Source: a bacterium (GTDB taxonomy: Bacteria; Patescibacteriota; Saccharimonadia; UBA4664). Taken from it: DNA of 7,021 nt. Shown one piece after another: positions 5,472 through 7,021 of this stretch. How positions within the stretch are numbered: position 1 is the stretch's first letter; the number at the start of each line of letters is the position of its first letter. Location: the NCBI GenBank assembly GCA_027449805.1, contig DAIDKY010000040.1:1-7021 (forward strand), in the 5' to 3' direction. Under the pieces are notes generated by a model that saw only the letters and a list, made by a program, of their open reading frames with translations, was not told the origin of the DNA and did not search any database. The position numbers and the translations under genes were made by a program.

Positions 5472-6841
5472 ACTTTGACCTCGCTCAGAGCCGTCTCTTT
5501 ACCGATCAGCTTGCGCAGGGCCAGCATGGCGGTGTAGGTCGGCAGAATATAGCCCGTCTCACCCGCCGCCAGCTCCGTGACGAGTCGATCGAGGGCGTCG
5601 GCCAGTTCCGGCTCAAGGTGGCTGTCTAGCCCGCCGTAGTGGAGCCGCAGCTTCATGTCGTCGGCCCGCAGGCCACTAGCTATGAGCTCAGCCTTGCTTC
5701 CGGCTAGACGCTCGAACGGGACATCCCAGAGCCACGACACGTCACGACCGTCGGCATAGTTATCGTTAATGGCGATAAGAACCTTGGGGGCCTTAGCCCG
5801 TACAATAAACGTCTCGATAACCTGAGTAGCACCGGTCGGATTCTTAATTAGCAGCATCAGGAGCTTGCGGCCGCGCCAGTCGATCGTTTCGACACGACCA
5901 AAGGCGGCCGTGGTACTAGAGAAGCTCTTAAGGCTTGTCTCTAGGCTCACCCCCGCCGCCGTTGCCGAGGCCAGGGCCGCCAGGGCGTTATAGAGGTTGT
6001 AGACGCCAGGCAGGGTTATGCTCGCCTGATGGCGTTTGCCGGCCACACTAACCTCGAAGCCGGTGCCTGTGGCATCGGCCTTGTCGAGGCGAGTCATGGC
6101 AATGACAGGCTGAGGCCGGTCAAAGTGCTTCTTGGGGCAGCGGTAATGGCCCAAGTGCGAATAAAATACACGGCTAAAACTAAGGCGTTCGTTGCAAATA
6201 GGACAACGATCCGAGTCGGCAACACTGCGATCAGCGGTAGCAAGATCGGCAGGAAGCCCCTCGATACCAAAGTAGCTTACATTATCGGGGTCTTCCGCAT
6301 AGGAAGCCAGCGAGGCAACCAGCGGGTCGTCAGCATTTAGAATAAGCTTGGCCTTAGTAGCGGCAATCCCCTCGCCGATCAGCCTGGCCGTCGTGTCGAG
6401 TTCGCCGTAGCGATCCAACTGGTCGCGAAATAGGTTGAGTACGATTATTTGACGCGGTTGCAGCAGCGGCGCGACCAGTCGCAGTGACGCTTCATCAACC
6501 TCAAAGAGACCCATCGTGGCGGTAGTACGCCCGCGCAGATTACTGGCTTTAATCAAGGTGCTGACGACACCGCGTTTGAGGTTAGATCCGGCTTGGTTGG
6601 TGAGGACCCGCTCCCCCTTGGCCTCCAATGCTGCAGCTAAAAGCTTGGTTGTGGTGGTCTTGCCGTTGGTGCCGGTCACCAAAATTACGCCGTTGGGTAG
6701 ACTGGCAGCCAGCTTTGAGGCAAGATTGGGATCGAAACGCTCTGCCATCAGCCCCGGAAGAGCCGTCCCGCCGCCACGCCCAAGAAACCTGGTGGCGGCA
6801 CCGGTAGCCTTGGTGGCAGCTAAGGTTAAGGCTGTTCGCAT
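5468..6841 (-). CDS. murT: Lipid II isoglutaminyl synthase, Mur-ligase subunit MurT
   Basis: The 457-residue protein is a Mur-ligase relative that activates the D-Glu carboxyl of lipid II with ATP and couples it to ammonia from GatD. The N-terminus has the MurT signature LGRGGGTALPGLMAERFDP (residues 20-38). The ATP loop TGTNGKTTTT is at 56-65 and a Mur-type LNLFRDQLDRYGELD segment at 135-149. A zinc-ribbon insert typical of MurT follows at 213-239, then GVYNLYNALAA (279-289) and a C-terminal domain with DNYADGRDVSWLWD (360-373), the region that supplies an Asp to the GatD active site. The ribbon has only three cysteines, C213, C216 and C235; the fourth position is K238, followed by H239. The ATG lies 3 nt after the miaA stop. 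There is no Shine-Dalgarno site, but a promoter 6 nt upstream predicts a leaderless message. Its stop overlaps gatD. Confidence 0.95.
   Translation of the reverse strand: MRTALTLAATKATGAATRFLGRGGGTALPGLMAERFDPNLASKLAASLPNGVILVTGTNGKTTTTKLLAAALEAKGERVLTNQAGSNLKRGVVSTLIKASNLRGRTTATMGLFEVDEASLRLVAPLLQPRQIIVLNLFRDQLDRYGELDTTARLIGEGIAATKAKLILNADDPLVASLASYAEDPDNVSYFGIEGLPADLATADRSVADSDRCPICNERLSFSRVFYSHLGHYRCPKKHFDRPQPVIAMTRLDKADATGTGFEVSVAGKRHQASITLPGVYNLYNALAALASATAAGVSLETSLKSFSSTTAAFGRVETIDWRGRKLLMLLIKNPTGATQVIETFIVRAKAPKVLIAINDNYADGRDVSWLWDVPFERLAGSKAELIASGLRADDMKLRLHYGGLDSHLEPELADALDRLVTELAAGETGYILPTYTAMLALRKLIGKETALSEVKV
5479..5482 (-). promoter_or_regulatory. Shine-Dalgarno site of gatD inside murT
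   Basis: GAGG lies 7 nt before the gatD ATG, within the last codons of murT, and supports the ATGA-overlap start. Confidence 0.65.
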
Positions 6842-6844
6842 GGC

Positions 6845-7021
6845 TTAAGTATAACCGTTGTCGACGTAGCGGTCGATCGCAGCCTCCGCCCCAGCCTGTG
6901 TGGAGAACCACCGAATTTCGGGGTTTCGTTTGAACCAAGTCAGCTGCCTGCGGACTAACTGACGAGTATGTAAATTAATGAGTTCCTCGGCTTCCGCAAG
7001 AGTAATTCGTTCCGCAAGAAA
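6845..7021 (-). CDS. miaA: C-terminal end of tRNA dimethylallyltransferase MiaA (5' part outside window)
   Basis: The 58 visible residues end in TAA and run open to the right edge. They contain HTRQLVRRQLTWFKRNPEIR (residues 18-37), which matches the conserved MiaA C-terminal motif TRQxARRQxTWFR and the following R/I-rW segment. MiaA transfers an isoprenyl group from dimethylallyl diphosphate to the N6 of A37 in tRNAs reading UNN codons, which helps decoding. The catalytic P-loop and most of the enzyme are outside the window, so intactness cannot be judged. murT follows after 3 nt. Confidence 0.88.
   Translation of the reverse strand, partial: FLAERITLAEAEELINLHTRQLVRRQLTWFKRNPEIRWFSTQAGAEAAIDRYVDNGYT
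6848..6876 (-). promoter_or_regulatory. Promoter of murT-gatD inside the miaA 3' end, predicting a leaderless mRNA
   Basis: On the minus strand TCGACC (6876-6871, four of six to TTGACA) and TATACT (6853-6848) are 17 bp apart. The -10 box is followed by exactly six bases and then the murT ATG. Both boxes lie in the last codons of miaA, so part of their sequence is also protein-coding. Confidence 0.5.

Noticed and set aside
5468..6841. MurT as another Mur ligase such as MurC/MurE or folylpolyglutamate synthase
   Set aside because: The GRGGGTALPG N-terminus, Cys-rich insert, DGRDVSWLWD motif and the overlapping gatD are specific to MurT.
6582..6938. Minus-strand ORF spanning the miaA/murT junction
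   Set aside because: It lies in a third frame; the real miaA end and murT frames on the same strand both carry recognisable family motifs.

Overview
The window looks like chromosome from a streamlined Patescibacteria/CPR bacterium, most likely Candidatus Saccharibacteria (TM7). That assignment is inference. It rests on a MurT-GatD pair directly behind miaA, small degenerate-enzyme proteins of a kind common in that group, sparse Shine-Dalgarno signals, and a first protein that resembles DUF3137-type proteins I associate with it. TGA is an ordinary stop (murT ends in TGA), so this is not a TGA-recoding CPR lineage. Base composition is balanced, and I see no insertion sequence, phage gene, CRISPR array or foreign-looking segment.

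Layout from left to right. Positions 3-740 (+) hold the 3' end of a membrane-anchored DUF3137-like protein. It converges on a proline tRNA with anticodon GGG (749-824, -). Behind the tRNA, 825-1003 is gene-free but holds a strong TATAAT box and about 150 nt that folds on paper into a branched RNA, a candidate small RNA cotranscribed with the tRNA. An M50 site-2-protease-like gene (1004-1636, -) and rpmB for ribosomal protein L28 (1687-1905, +) diverge from a 50-bp shared promoter region. rpmB ends in a clear intrinsic terminator. The next spacer (1942-2119) contains a long imperfect inverted repeat of unknown role.

From 2120 to the right edge everything is on the minus strand, so transcription runs right to left: miaA (partial), murT, gatD, an Nramp-like metal transporter, a winged-helix regulator with a nucleotidyltransferase-like domain, and a small metallo-beta-lactamase-fold protein. 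MurT and GatD form the enzyme that amidates the D-glutamate of lipid II. The regulator and the MBL protein form a tight two-gene unit. In the MBL protein the metal ligands appear to be gone, and the nucleotidyltransferase site of its partner also looks degraded, so the pair may act by binding rather than catalysis.

The most notable pattern is in gene starts. murT and the regulator each have a good -10 box exactly 6 nt before ATG, which predicts leaderless mRNAs; the M50 gene shows a weaker version. The downstream genes gatD and the MBL gene instead have Shine-Dalgarno sites. The transporter gene carries a perfect 8+4+8 palindrome over its start codon, a candidate operator or start-masking hairpin.
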